64,000 nucleotides of DNA, taken from positions 76,945 to 140,944 of the forward strand of contig CAJJCS010000001.1 in the NCBI GenBank assembly GCA_905182755.1. The letters are read 5' to 3'. This document shows, one piece after another, positions 19,667 to 28,301 of the stretch (the first letter of the stretch is position 1; the number at the start of each line of letters is the position of its first letter). The position numbers and the translations under genes are program-made. Origin of the DNA: Aequorivita sp. HC6-5. Lineage in GTDB: Bacteria; Bacteroidota; Bacteroidia; Flavobacteriales; Flavobacteriaceae. The notes beneath the pieces are model-generated. The model was not told the DNA's origin. It searched no databases and worked only from the letters and a program-made list of their open reading frames with translations.

Positions 19667-20077
19667 ATGAATAAAATAGCTATTGTACGTTGCGAGCACT
19701 TTAATGCCGCACATCGTTTACATAATAAGAATTGGAGCGATCAAAAAAACAAAGATGTTTTTGGAAAATGTAACAACCCAAATTATCATGGGCATAACTA
19801 TGATCTTGAGGTTAAGGTGATTGGAGATTGTGATCCAGAAACTGGGTATGTGATAGACACAAAAATATTGTCTGACCTAATAAAGAAATATGTACTAGAT
19901 AGGTATGACCATAAAAACTTAAATCTAGACACCCAAGAGTTTAAGGATGTAAATCCAACGGCAGAAAATATTGCTATCTCCATTTACAACTTGCTTAAAC
20001 CCAAATTGGCTTCTGATTTGGAACTTAAAATCAAGCTCTATGAAACACCAAGAAACTTTGTTGAGTATCCTTATTAA
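19667..20077 (+). CDS. queD: 6-carboxytetrahydropterin synthase / 6-pyruvoyl-tetrahydropterin synthase family
   Basis: A 136-aa enzyme of the PTPS/QueD family, acting on dihydroneopterin triphosphate in the queuosine or tetrahydropterin pathway. The zinc ligands are visible as His16 (FNAAHRL), His41 and His43 (YHGHNY). The catalytic Cys35 in FGKCNNPNYHGH fits QueD-type enzymes. The C-terminal ETPRNFVEYP supplies the conserved Glu. No other que genes are nearby; a pterin-4a-carbinolamine dehydratase lies 20 kb away, so a biopterin-related role is possible. Confidence 0.88.
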   Translation: MNKIAIVRCEHFNAAHRLHNKNWSDQKNKDVFGKCNNPNYHGHNYDLEVKVIGDCDPETGYVIDTKILSDLIKKYVLDRYDHKNLNLDTQEFKDVNPTAENIAISIYNLLKPKLASDLELKIKLYETPRNFVEYPY

Positions 20078-20112
20078 CAGAAATTAGCTTCTTTTTTTTA
20101 AAAACAACCCCC

Positions 20113-20634
20113 ATGAATTTAGATATACCAAATAAAAACCACATGTCTTCACAAGATACATCTGCACCCTCTATGTATGATATAGCGATTGATACCATAG
20201 ATGGTAAGGCTATTGATTTTTCTTCTTTTAAAGGAAAAAAGATACTCTTTGTGAATGTTGCTTCTAAGTGCGGCTTTACCAAACAGTATAAGGATTTACA
20301 GAAGTTAAGTGATACCTATAAAGATACCCTGGTTGTTGTTGGAGTGCCTTGTAATCAATTCGGGAAACAAGAACCTGGTGATGCTGCTGAGATACAAAGT
20401 TTTTGTCAAGTTAATTATGGGGTGACATTTCTAGTCACAGAAAAAGTTGATGTAAAAGGGGCAAATCAACACCCTTTATACACCTTCCTTACCTGTGAGA
20501 CCTTAAACGGAAAAAGAGATTCTACCGTAAAATGGAATTTTCAGAAGTACATTGTTAGTGACAAAGGAACACTGATAGACCACTATTATTCTATAACAAG
20601 CCCACTAAGTAAAAAAATAACCAAGCACTTGTAA
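20113..20634 (+). CDS. Glutathione peroxidase family thiol peroxidase
   Basis: A 173-aa thioredoxin-fold peroxidase. The peroxidatic Cys53 is in NVASKCGFT, with the catalytic Gln in CNQFGKQEPG and Trp/Asn in VKWNFQKYIV, the classic Gpx triad/tetrad. It has Cys, not selenocysteine, and bacterial members are usually thioredoxin-dependent. There is no export signal. The start could be 20113 or the in-frame ATG 20143. It lies 36 bp after queD and converges on the photolyase operon with only 4 bp between stops. Confidence 0.9.
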   Translation: MNLDIPNKNHMSSQDTSAPSMYDIAIDTIDGKAIDFSSFKGKKILFVNVASKCGFTKQYKDLQKLSDTYKDTLVVVGVPCNQFGKQEPGDAAEIQSFCQVNYGVTFLVTEKVDVKGANQHPLYTFLTCETLNGKRDSTVKWNFQKYIVSDKGTLIDHYYSITSPLSKKITKHL

Positions 20635-20638
20635 TATA

Positions 20639-22123
20639 TTACCCTAAAGCATCCAGATATAGCATCGCATTTTCTTGATGGGTTTGTTGTTTTTCTTGGG
20701 GCATTTTATCATACATGCGCACGAGCATCCCAAGGCGTGGGTTTGACAAGAAAAACGCTCTGTGTGTATTCATAAACCTCCAAAATAGGCCATCCCAGGT
20801 GGCTTGCCAATCACCTTTTTTATAGTTACTCATTTTTATGATGTAGTTACTGCCACTAATATAGGGTTTGGTAGCCATTAGTCCTCCATCTGCGTATTGA
20901 CTCATACCATACACATTGGTAACCATTACCCAGTCATAGGAGTCTATAAATAGTTCCATAAACCAGCGGTATACTTCATCTGGATCAAACTCACATAACA
21001 TCATGAAGTTTCCTAAAATCATTAGCCGTTCTATGTGGTTGCAATATCCAGTCTCTAGTATTTTTTTAATTGTTTGATCAATGGGAGCAATGCCCGTTGT
21101 GCCGTCATAGAAAGATGCGGGTATTTTCTTTTTAAAATTCCAATAATTGGTGGTGCGCTCTTGGCTACCTCTAGATTCATAAATACCTCGTATAAATTCT
21201 CTCCACCCAATAATTTGACGCACAAAGCCCTCTGTAGAGTTTATAGGTACGTTATTTTTTTCAGCAAAATCCAAACAGGCATCAATAATTTCTGTGGGAG
21301 TAATTAAACCCACATTAAGCATTGGGGTCAATACGCTATGATTTAAAATAGAGTTTTCTGCAACTATTGCATCTTCATATACCCCAAATTCCATAAAACG
21401 TTGCTCGAAAAATTGCTGTAACCATGATTTTGTAGCTTCAAAACTAGTTGGGTATAAGGCATATGGAGTAAGACTTCCTAAATGGTTAGAGAAATGAGTG
21501 TTTACATACTGTGTTGCCTCTATAGTGTAAGAGTCAAGATCTGGAAATGAAATGGCTGGCGGCACTTTTTTTGCTGGATATTTCTTTCTGTTTTCTGTAT
21601 CATAGGTCCATTTGCCTCCCATTGGCTTAGCCTCTGGATCCATTAGTATGTTTCGCTTTTTTCGTTGCTCTTTGTAAAAAGTTGTTTGGTGGTATTTCTT
21701 TTTATGTTTTCCAAAAAAGGGAAGCAAGTCTTCTTTTGTGTTTAAAAACAGTGGGTTTTCCATTGTTTTAAAAGAGATACCTAAAGCTTTACAACCTTCT
21801 TGTATTCTTTTGTTAAGCCAGTTATCTGTAGGGTCTATATAATTTATGTGGCTAATGCCTTGTTTTTTTAACGCTGGTAGTAGCTCCCTTATATCTGAAA
21901 TTTTTTGGATAGATTCTACGTAGGTAACCTCCCTGTTTTTCTCTTTTGTGAGAAAATCTGCATAGCGCTTCATGGTTGCTCTATGGAAGGCTATTTTTTG
22001 TTTATGGAAAGGATATTGTTTAAAAAACAAATATTCTTCAACTAGGTACATAGGCGCATCTGTATCAAAAAGAGGTGACTCCTTAAATAGTTGGTGCGGA
22101 AATATGAGATGGATCTGTTTCAT
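20639..22123 (-). CDS. Bacterial (6-4)-photolyase/cryptochrome (PhrB-like, DPRP family) lacking Fe-S cysteines
   Basis: A 494-aa member of the deoxyribodipyrimidine photolyase-related family (FeS-BCP/PhrB group), which repairs (6-4) UV photoproducts or senses light with FAD. The family signatures are FPHQLF at the start, [40 protein letters not shown] and [10 protein letters not shown]. In PhrB the segment after this last motif holds three of the four cluster cysteines. Here that segment ([18 protein letters not shown]) has none, and the whole protein has only four Cys, none C-terminal of [11 protein letters not shown] [4Fe-4S] cluster is therefore unlikely. Its ATG overlaps the stop of the DUF2256 gene. 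Last gene of the operon. Confidence 0.88.
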   Translation of the reverse strand: MKQIHLIFPHQLFKESPLFDTDAPMYLVEEYLFFKQYPFHKQKIAFHRATMKRYADFLTKEKNREVTYVESIQKISDIRELLPALKKQGISHINYIDPTDNWLNKRIQEGCKALGISFKTMENPLFLNTKEDLLPFFGKHKKKYHQTTFYKEQRKKRNILMDPEAKPMGGKWTYDTENRKKYPAKKVPPAISFPDLDSYTIEATQYVNTHFSNHLGSLTPYALYPTSFEATKSWLQQFFEQRFMEFGVYEDAIVAENSILNHSVLTPMLNVGLITPTEIIDACLDFAEKNNVPINSTEGFVRQIIGWREFIRGIYESRGSQERTTNYWNFKKKIPASFYDGTTGIAPIDQTIKKILETGYCNHIERLMILGNFMMLCEFDPDEVYRWFMELFIDSYDWVMVTNVYGMSQYADGGLMATKPYISGSNYIIKMSNYKKGDWQATWDGLFWRFMNTHRAFFLSNPRLGMLVRMYDKMPQEKQQTHQENAMLYLDALG

Positions 22124-22248
22124 TTGTTTGAGCTGCAGCGTTTACTGCAATATTTTACGTGTTCCCAGTTTTTCTCCCATTTTTTACGCCAAGAAAAGGG
22201 AAGCTTGCACACTGTGCATATTTTTTGAGGGAGATGTTGTTTTTTCAT
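22120..22248 (-). CDS. DUF2256 zinc-ribbon microprotein
   Basis: A 42-aa gene starting at ATG 22248 and ending in TGA 22120-22122. The protein starts [20 protein letters not shown] and ends with [11 protein letters not shown] plus a short polar tail. Two Cys pairs (CTVC, CSKRC) make a zinc ribbon. DUF2256 is a known family of about 40-60 aa that is strongly linked to cryptochrome/photolyase genes. The stop overlaps the photolyase start in the ATGA arrangement, which indicates translational coupling and supports a real gene. Function unknown. Confidence 0.9.
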   Translation of the reverse strand: MKKQHLPQKICTVCKLPFSWRKKWEKNWEHVKYCSKRCSSNK

Positions 22249-22250
22249 TC

Positions 22251-22877
22251 TTAAAACTTAGGTAATTCTTCTACTCTGGCGTATGGGAATTGTGCTATTT
22301 TTTTTAAAGCATAATAACTGTTCAGCCCAGAGATGCCAACGCTATTGCTAGCCTGCAAGTCTATATCATCATCAACCATTGCACTATCATCGATAATTAG
22401 TTTTTGTATTTCACCTATGACCATCAACGTGCCATTGTGTTTGATTTCTAATGCTTCAATAAACTGCATCCCCATTTTAAAAGTGCTTTGTTTTACAAAA
22501 GGGGCCAAGATGTCTTTGTGGTACTCTTGGGTGAGCCCGCAGTGTTCAAATTCTGACTCTTCTTGGCTAAATTTAGCCGAGGTATAGTGCGCATTTTCTA
22601 CAAAACTAGGATGTATATGATTTATGGTATAAGACCCATTTTCTTGAATGTTTCTTAGCGTGTGTCCTACCTCAGGGGTTTGAGGCCTTGAAATAAACCC
22701 TAGTAAAGCTGGATTGCTACCCAGATGTACCACTGAGCTGAAGATGGCTAGATTTGATATTTTAGAATCACTAATGCTCCCTATAAGGTTTGCAGGTTTT
22801 ATACCAGTAACAGCATTAATTATTTTTAGCCTACTAATGCGGTCTAGGTGCTCAATATCTTTTTTAGTGTAAATCAT
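22251..22877 (-). CDS. Flavin reductase family protein
   Basis: A 208-aa FMN-binding split-barrel protein of the flavin reductase family: PANLIGSIS near residue 30, [24 protein letters not shown] (the FMN phosphate/isoalloxazine region), and SYTINHIH. It would supply reduced flavin or act on an unknown substrate. In this operon it lies between the class I-like photolyase and DUF2256, so a role in keeping photolyase flavin reduced is an attractive inference but unproven. It overlaps the upstream photolyase by 14 bp. Confidence 0.82.
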   Translation of the reverse strand: MIYTKKDIEHLDRISRLKIINAVTGIKPANLIGSISDSKISNLAIFSSVVHLGSNPALLGFISRPQTPEVGHTLRNIQENGSYTINHIHPSFVENAHYTSAKFSQEESEFEHCGLTQEYHKDILAPFVKQSTFKMGMQFIEALEIKHNGTLMVIGEIQKLIIDDSAMVDDDIDLQASNSVGISGLNSYYALKKIAQFPYARVEELPKF

Positions 22878-24336
22878 TGTGTTTTTTATTTACATGTGTT
22901 TGCAATATTTTCTTTTTCTCTTTTTGTACCGCAGGGTGCTTTTTATGTCCCCATATTTTATCTCTAGCCAAGGCAGCGCTTTGTTGCAAATCTACAATAG
23001 GAAAAGGATACTGCTCACCAATATACACATTACAAAAGGTTTGCTCCATAGAAGACATTTTCCAAGGTTCATGTATAAAGGCAAGAGGTACATTGGCTAG
23101 CTCTGGAACCCATTTTTTTATAAAGACGCCCTCTGGATCATGCTCTTGAGAGTTTTTAACAGGATTATACAGCCGAACGGTATTAATACCTGTGGTGCCC
23201 GCTTGCATCTGGAATTGTGGATAATGAATACCTGGCTCATAATCTAAAAACTGTCTTGCCAGGTGGTAGGTGCCCTCTCTCCAATCTTGATCTAGGTTCA
23301 TGGTTAAGAAAGAAACTACCATGGCGCGCATTCTAAAATTTATCCACCCAGTTTGTTCTACCGCTCGCATACATGCATCTATTAAAGGGATTCCAGTATT
23401 TCCTGTTTTCCAGGCTTTAATGAAAGCTTCATTTTTTGTATGCTCTAAAAGCTCATACCCACTATTTATACAATGGGTTTCATAGCTGCAGTCTACTTCA
23501 AATTTTTGTATGAAATGGCAATGCCAATGCAACCTGGTAAGCATGGCAGAAAATGCTTTGCTGTTTTTTGTGCCAGATGGGTGAGTGCCTATGTATTGAA
23601 ATGCCTGTTTTACACTCATGTTTCCCCAAGCCAAATAAGGAGATAGCCTACTGCAGCTTAGCCTACTTTGAGCTGGTTTTGAAATGTGCTTTTGGTAATT
23701 AAATCCTCTTTTTTCTGCAAATGATTTTATATAACGCCATGCATTACCCTCTCCAGCTGGTTGGTAGTATTTTGAGTAGTCTTTGAGTTTTAGCTCCAAT
23801 TTTTCAGGAAGTAGGAAAGGATGCGATAACGGTTTGTGACTTGTTATAGAGAAATTATTTTGCAGCACCGGTGTGTGCATTTTTGCTTGCCATTGTTTGC
23901 TCCAATCAATTCTGTTTTTAATACCTCTTAAAATGCCATCGCGTTGAAATTCTTCCCAACAAATATCATTTGTTTTTGCAAAAGAGGCTACCTTTTTATC
24001 ACGCTGCCAGGTTGTTTTTGTGCCACTTTCTCTGTAGCTATATATGTGTTGGATATCAAAACTGCTACTTAGGTGTTCAAAAATAGCTTCTGCAGATCCG
24101 TAGAAAACATCTACAGATCTATTAAAAGGGGCTAGGGTTTTATTTATGGCCTCAATAGAGTGGTATATAAACTGCAGGTGGCGATCACTGGTATCTGGGT
24201 AGGTAATTATACTAGGCTCAAAAAAATAAACAATACGGTAGTCTATATTGGCATTTTCTGCACGAGAAAGCCCTTGGTGATCTTGAGTGCGAAGATCACG
24301 CTTAAGCCAGACAATATTGATTGGCTTTGTGCTCAA
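22864..24336 (-). CDS. Deoxyribodipyrimidine photolyase / cryptochrome family protein
   Basis: A 490-aa photolyase with both domains. The N-terminal antenna domain opens [15 protein letters not shown]. The C-terminal FAD domain has [51 protein letters not shown] and a full FAD pocket ending near [19 protein letters not shown]. It is likely a light-driven cyclobutane-dimer repair enzyme or a cryptochrome; the exact class cannot be settled by eye. Start and stop overlap the neighbouring genes (ATGA at 24333-24336 upstream; 14 bp downstream). Confidence 0.88.
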   Translation of the reverse strand: MSTKPINIVWLKRDLRTQDHQGLSRAENANIDYRIVYFFEPSIITYPDTSDRHLQFIYHSIEAINKTLAPFNRSVDVFYGSAEAIFEHLSSSFDIQHIYSYRESGTKTTWQRDKKVASFAKTNDICWEEFQRDGILRGIKNRIDWSKQWQAKMHTPVLQNNFSITSHKPLSHPFLLPEKLELKLKDYSKYYQPAGEGNAWRYIKSFAEKRGFNYQKHISKPAQSRLSCSRLSPYLAWGNMSVKQAFQYIGTHPSGTKNSKAFSAMLTRLHWHCHFIQKFEVDCSYETHCINSGYELLEHTKNEAFIKAWKTGNTGIPLIDACMRAVEQTGWINFRMRAMVVSFLTMNLDQDWREGTYHLARQFLDYEPGIHYPQFQMQAGTTGINTVRLYNPVKNSQEHDPEGVFIKKWVPELANVPLAFIHEPWKMSSMEQTFCNVYIGEQYPFPIVDLQQSAALARDKIWGHKKHPAVQKEKKKILQTHVNKKHNDLH

Positions 24337-25451
24337 TAGGTAATTTGTTTTTTACATTTTTTCCAATACCCAAAAAATGAAGGGAAGTAACCCTTGACAT
24401 CAAACATCCAATCTCTAGGGTCTTGCGTTCCTTTGTAATGCTTGTTTAAAGGATGTTCTTTAAAAAATAAGTTTGTTAGGCCATACTGCTGTTGCAAACT
24501 AGAAAATTCACCTACATAAATTTGAATGTTTGGTATGTTTTGATGTGCAAGGTCTAAAATAAAATCAAGAGTTTTTTGTGACACAGGATATTTGTCAAAA
24601 CAAGAGGGCTCTAACAGTAAAATTCTGTTTGCAGAGATATCCTCTTTCCAGAGGGGATCAAGATTATACATCGTATAAATACAACTTGGCAGGTTCTGCG
24701 CTATTTTAATTGGGCCTTTATTTGGCAGGGGTGTTTTTAATACAAAAGGGCTTGTCTGTTTTAAAACCTCTGGAACAGCCATATCACTAAAAGCCTCATA
24801 GGGTATATCTAGAAAAGTGTCTTTTTGATTGGTAAAACAATAGGTATTAATGTTTTCTTGATTGGCTACATACTTTTTATTGGCATTGGCTCCCGCTACC
24901 CATTGCCAGCTTAGTGCATTGCTTGCCCAATCTGCATCTAGTAGGTGGTAATACATCCATTTTGCAGGAGTTTTCCAATGGCTGCGGCCCATATTGCATG
25001 AAATGGCAGCTATATACATCCTGAGGTGGTTGTGCAGGTATCCCGTTTTGTAAAACTCTTGTATGGCACTATCTATAGCATTTATACCTGTGGTAGCTTC
25101 CAAGATTGCTTTTGGCACTTCTGTATTTGATACAGGTGTTTGTGTGTGCTTTATGTCTTGGTTTATGTCCTCCCCTTTGGCAATCCATACTTGTTGCCAG
25201 TAGTCTCGCCAGGCTAGTTCTTGAATAAATTTTTCTGCCTGCTGGGGATGGTGCCCTTTTTTTAAAATTTCGTCAAAAATAAATTTTGTAGAAATAACAC
25301 CTCTAGAGATGTAGGGAGACAAATAGGATACAGCGCCATTTATATAGTTTCTAGAGGCTCTGTATTTTAAAGGATCTATGGCGTCAATGCGTTTGAGAAT
25401 CTCTTTATATGATGTTGGAAAGGTGAGCGTTTTATCTTCAGGTAATTTCAT
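24333..25451 (-). CDS. Photolyase-like protein with the FAD-binding domain at the N-terminus and no antenna domain
   Basis: A 372-aa protein. Residues ~20-215 match the photolyase FAD-binding domain: [56 protein letters not shown] and [28 protein letters not shown]. The usual N-terminal alpha/beta antenna domain is missing. Instead a ~150-residue C-terminal region follows with Rossmann-like strands ([20 protein letters not shown]) and the end [13 protein letters not shown]. This rearranged layout occurs in some Bacteroidota genomes next to photolyases; its function is undescribed to my knowledge. Stop and start overlap the next gene. Confidence 0.85.
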   Translation of the reverse strand: MKLPEDKTLTFPTSYKEILKRIDAIDPLKYRASRNYINGAVSYLSPYISRGVISTKFIFDEILKKGHHPQQAEKFIQELAWRDYWQQVWIAKGEDINQDIKHTQTPVSNTEVPKAILEATTGINAIDSAIQEFYKTGYLHNHLRMYIAAISCNMGRSHWKTPAKWMYYHLLDADWASNALSWQWVAGANANKKYVANQENINTYCFTNQKDTFLDIPYEAFSDMAVPEVLKQTSPFVLKTPLPNKGPIKIAQNLPSCIYTMYNLDPLWKEDISANRILLLEPSCFDKYPVSQKTLDFILDLAHQNIPNIQIYVGEFSSLQQQYGLTNLFFKEHPLNKHYKGTQDPRDWMFDVKGYFPSFFGYWKKCKKQITY

Positions 25452-25742
25452 TTAACGCTTGCTTATCTTATTGCCAGAGATGGCTTTTTGTCTAGAGCAT
25501 TTAAAGCGTGTGATGTCTTGGTTTCTTTTTTTAAGATGTTTTTGACTCACACCACTATTTACACGTTTTCTCCAACGCTTAAAACTTGATTCCTTAAGGT
25601 TTCCACGCATTACTTTAATGACCTCCTTTTCTGGAAGCCCAAATTGAAATAGTATGGCCTCAAAGGGTGTGCGGTCTTCCCATGCCATTTCTATGATACG
25701 GTCAAGTTCTCTTTCAGTAAAAGTATCGCTGGCTGTAGCCAT
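25452..25742 (-). CDS. TIGR03643 / DUF2805 family protein
   Basis: A 96-aa basic protein that opens FTERELDRIIEMAWEDRTPFEAI, continues FQFGLPEKEVIKVMR and then SSFKRWRKRVNSGVSQKH, the signature of TIGR03643 (DUF2805). The LPEKEVIKVMR helix pair looks like a small helix-turn-helix, but DNA binding has not been shown. The family is commonly found with cryptochrome/photolyase genes. The stop abuts the start of the next gene with no gap, and the upstream gene ends 2 bp before it. Confidence 0.88.
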   Translation of the reverse strand: MATASDTFTERELDRIIEMAWEDRTPFEAILFQFGLPEKEVIKVMRGNLKESSFKRWRKRVNSGVSQKHLKKRNQDITRFKCSRQKAISGNKISKR

Positions 25743-25744
25743 AT

Positions 25745-25921
25745 TTATGAAGGTGTTTTTGCTAACGATTCTAGTTTTTTCATTACCTGTTCAGCCTCAT
25801 AGGCTTTTTGATCACTAGCTTTTCTATTTGTTTTGGAAAGATCAAAAGATTCTTTAGTGAGTTTTTGATAGGCTTCCTCTAGGGTCTGTTTTTCTGATTT
25901 CTTTTTAAAAAGTCCAAACAT
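25745..25921 (-). CDS. Lacal_2735 family small protein
   Basis: A 58-aa gene with ATG at 25921 and TAA at 25745-25747. The protein opens MFGLFKKKSEKQTLEEAYQK and continues as a charged helix ending VMKKLESLAKTPS. This matches the Lacal_2735 family of Bacteroidota small proteins: a short FGLFKKK basic head and a single long helix. The head may bind membrane or nucleic acid; function unknown. It is the first gene of the photolyase operon, 2 bp before TIGR03643, and its 5' region carries the operon promoter. Confidence 0.85.
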   Translation of the reverse strand: MFGLFKKKSEKQTLEEAYQKLTKESFDLSKTNRKASDQKAYEAEQVMKKLESLAKTPS

Positions 25922-25984
25922 GTATCTATGGTTTTATAGTTTTTTTAGCGCTTTTGCTACATGGTAAAAATAAATAATGTTTCA

Positions 25985-26010
25985 TGGTTTAATGTTAAAG
26001 TTAAACAAAA
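25985..26010 (-). promoter_or_regulatory. GTTTAAC-type repeats upstream of the photolyase operon
   Basis: On the minus strand this stretch reads TTTTGTTTAACTTTAACATT followed by AAACCA, giving TGTTTAAC (26000-26007) and a nearby ATTAAAC in the opposite sense. It sits 65-90 bases before the operon's first start codon. TGTTTAAC recurs in the amine oxidase/queD intergenic region. An operator or alternative-sigma element is possible; no exact TAnnTTTG box is seen here. Confidence 0.3.
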
Positions 26011-26156
26011 ATAACAAGCTCTTTTTATTTTTTATAATTCTCATAATTCGATATATAAATTATAGATTATCAAAATATATCAGTTCTTTATTATTTATTG
26101 TTTAAATTACACCCTTAATTATCAAACAAATTAGTTTCAAAACAAACCGTTACATT

Positions 26157-27086
26157 ATGAAAAAAACCATACTTTTTATTACCCTTTTTGCTTGCGCAAC
26201 TATGGTAAACGCTCAGGATTATCTGGATATTCTTAAAGTCTCTCACTCGCAGGCTACCCTTGGAAATGTTATTGATTCATTGGAGACAGATGTTAGCAAC
26301 ACCAACATTGAACTGTACATGCCCATACCAATTACTCAAAAGGCTGTTATTCTTGCAGGTTTTACCTATGAAAAGACAGGCCTAGGTAATATGTTTTTTG
26401 ATTTTGGTGAAGCACAGTATGATTTTGTGGATGGAAGCAAGAATTTAATCATGACAAGACTCAATCTAGGTATGAAGATCAAACATGGTAATAAGTGGAG
26501 TGGTACCTATGTAGCACTTCCAAAACTTGCCTCAGATTTTAGCAATCTTGGAGCAGATGACTTCCAGATAGGTGGTCTTGCACTATTAGAAAAAAAATAT
26601 TCTAGTAGAAAGGTTCTTAAATTTGGAGCTTATGTATCATCAGAAAATTTTGGTACTACCGTTACACCAATTATTGGTCTTTGGTACAAATCAAAAAATA
26701 GTAAGTTTTATGTAAATGCCACTCTGCCAATACGCGCAGATGTAAACTATTCATTAACAGATGCCTTTAGTTTGGGAGCTAACTTGCTTAGCTCTGTTAA
26801 ATCTTATAACCTTTCTAATGAAAGAAATTCAGATTTTTATGTGCAAGAAGAGTCTATTCGACTCTCTGCTTTTGCAGCCTACGGATTTTTAAATGATATG
26901 CTTATTGTACGTGCAAGAGTTGGTCTAGATACTACAGATTATGCTCTTTATGATAAAAATGCCGCAAGTGTTGTACAAGTACTTACAAAACAAATAGGTA
27001 ACAGAAAAGACGCAGATAGAAGAAACTCAGAGTTTGCTGCAGCTCCTTTTGTTGGTATAGATCTAATGTTTAGAGTTGGTTTATAA
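26157..27086 (+). CDS. DUF6268 family outer-membrane-like protein
   Basis: A 309-aa exported protein with signal peptide MKKTILFITLFACATMVNAQ. The body alternates short beta strands (KAVILAGFTYEKTG, LIMTRLNLGMKIK, SGTYVALPKLASDF) and ends in FVGIDLMFRVGL with an aromatic/hydrophobic last strand, typical of a small outer-membrane barrel of the DUF6268 group. Function unknown. It is divergent from the photolyase operon and followed by a strong terminator, so probably monocistronic. Confidence 0.75.
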   Translation: MKKTILFITLFACATMVNAQDYLDILKVSHSQATLGNVIDSLETDVSNTNIELYMPIPITQKAVILAGFTYEKTGLGNMFFDFGEAQYDFVDGSKNLIMTRLNLGMKIKHGNKWSGTYVALPKLASDFSNLGADDFQIGGLALLEKKYSSRKVLKFGAYVSSENFGTTVTPIIGLWYKSKNSKFYVNATLPIRADVNYSLTDAFSLGANLLSSVKSYNLSNERNSDFYVQEESIRLSAFAAYGFLNDMLIVRARVGLDTTDYALYDKNAASVVQVLTKQIGNRKDADRRNSEFAAAPFVGIDLMFRVGL

Positions 27087-27148
27087 AACATATTTTAACC
27101 TCATCGTTTCTTGCAAACTTTGAGATTGTCATTAAAATATACCAAGCA

Positions 27149-27185
27149 TAAAAATCCCGCATCCTATTTGGATGCGGGATTTTTA
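27149..27185. terminator. Bidirectional terminator
   Basis: AAAAATCCCGCATCC, loop TATTT, GGATGCGGGATTTTT: a 15-bp perfect arm pair between the convergent DUF6268 and T9SS genes. Confidence 0.93.
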
Positions 27186-27221
27186 GTATTTATAAATGCT
27201 CTCTAGTATTAATGTGTAAGA

Positions 27222-28112
27222 TTATTGGACAAGCACTTTTAAAACCTGATGGGCAGTATCCTGAGATTTTAAAACTACTAGATACATAGATGCTTTATAA
27301 CTTGAAAGGTTTAAAGGCAGTGTGTTTTGATGGTTTAAATTAAACCGCTGCAATAGTTGTCCCTTTAGGTTATAGACATCTAATGTGATAAATGGCTCAA
27401 TATTAATTACAGAAAATTCGTTTACAATTGGGCTACTAATAACTTTACTGTTATTTATAGTTGTTTGGATTAGTGGTTTGTCTAGAATTACATCTTCACA
27501 ATCTTCAATAATATCTAGATCTGCATAAAAAGAGACTCCGTCTTTAAACATGCAAGCTACTCTTCCTGCTGAATTAACATTAGGGTCTCCACCCGGAGCG
27601 TTAATTAGCGATAGTGACCCAACACCCTCTACCCAAATTGCATCGTTTTCACTAATTGTATTGGAGGCAGCTGGAGATAAATAAAAATGGCGGTATAGGT
27701 TTGAATCAACTAGAGGAAGCAGTGTAATTGCATCCACTTTATAGTAACCTGCATCCTCGATAAAAGGAGAAGCAGGGTTTTTAATATCTATAGAGTCTCC
27801 AACCTCAAGGGAGAAATCGTAGAGAAGATAATCTCTAATGCCGCTTGGTAGAATGGTTTTTAAGTATACTTTTTTTTCAGTAACATCTTCTCTGAGTAAA
27901 AACCCTCTAGATATGAAATGATATCCATCAAGCACTTTATAATTCATTGCATCTACGATGGTATCTCCATTTGTGTAATATACATCTGTAGAGCAGCCAC
28001 TAAAACAATACCGAACACTCCATTGGTTGTAAGTATCTAGTAATGGTGTGTACTCTTGACAAACCGCAAGATTAGATAGAAACAATAAAAGTATGTACAG
28101 TGGTTTTTTCAT
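27222..28112 (-). CDS. T9SS type A sorting domain-containing secreted protein
   Basis: A 296-aa exported protein: signal peptide MKKPLYILLLFLSNLAVCQ, then a ~190-residue domain of unknown family, then a C-terminal sorting domain (VISSPIVNEFSVINIEP, LDVYNLKGQLLQRFNLN, ending HQVLKVLVQ). T9SS substrates are moved across the outer membrane and are anchored or released. The N-terminal domain has a Cys-rich start (CFSGCSTDVYY). No catalytic motif recognised. It faces a terminator shared with the DUF6268 gene. Confidence 0.78.
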   Translation of the reverse strand: MKKPLYILLLFLSNLAVCQEYTPLLDTYNQWSVRYCFSGCSTDVYYTNGDTIVDAMNYKVLDGYHFISRGFLLREDVTEKKVYLKTILPSGIRDYLLYDFSLEVGDSIDIKNPASPFIEDAGYYKVDAITLLPLVDSNLYRHFYLSPAASNTISENDAIWVEGVGSLSLINAPGGDPNVNSAGRVACMFKDGVSFYADLDIIEDCEDVILDKPLIQTTINNSKVISSPIVNEFSVINIEPFITLDVYNLKGQLLQRFNLNHQNTLPLNLSSYKASMYLVVLKSQDTAHQVLKVLVQ

Positions 28113-28170
28113 ATAAGTAGTAAATGTATAGAATGTTTATGTTGTTTGTTGTTAAAGTGAAATTAAATAA

Positions 28171-28293
28171 GTGCGGCACAGCAAAAAGAAACACCTTGTG
28201 GCAGTAGTAAGCACCAAGTTAGAAGAGCCAGATGCTGCTTCTTCTATTGTTAGAAAATATGTAGCAGAGGTAATTAAAGCCCTGGAGAAATAA
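28171..28293 (+). other. Possible short ORF or gene remnant
   Basis: A 40-codon frame starting at GTG 28171 encodes a peptide whose end (VRKYVAEVIKALEK) looks like a protein-coding C-terminus with normal codon use. It may be the tail of a lost gene or a microprotein. There is no obvious promoter, and the upstream frame is closed at once by TAA. I do not recognise it. Confidence 0.2.
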
Positions 28294-28301
28294 GCTTCAT
28301 T

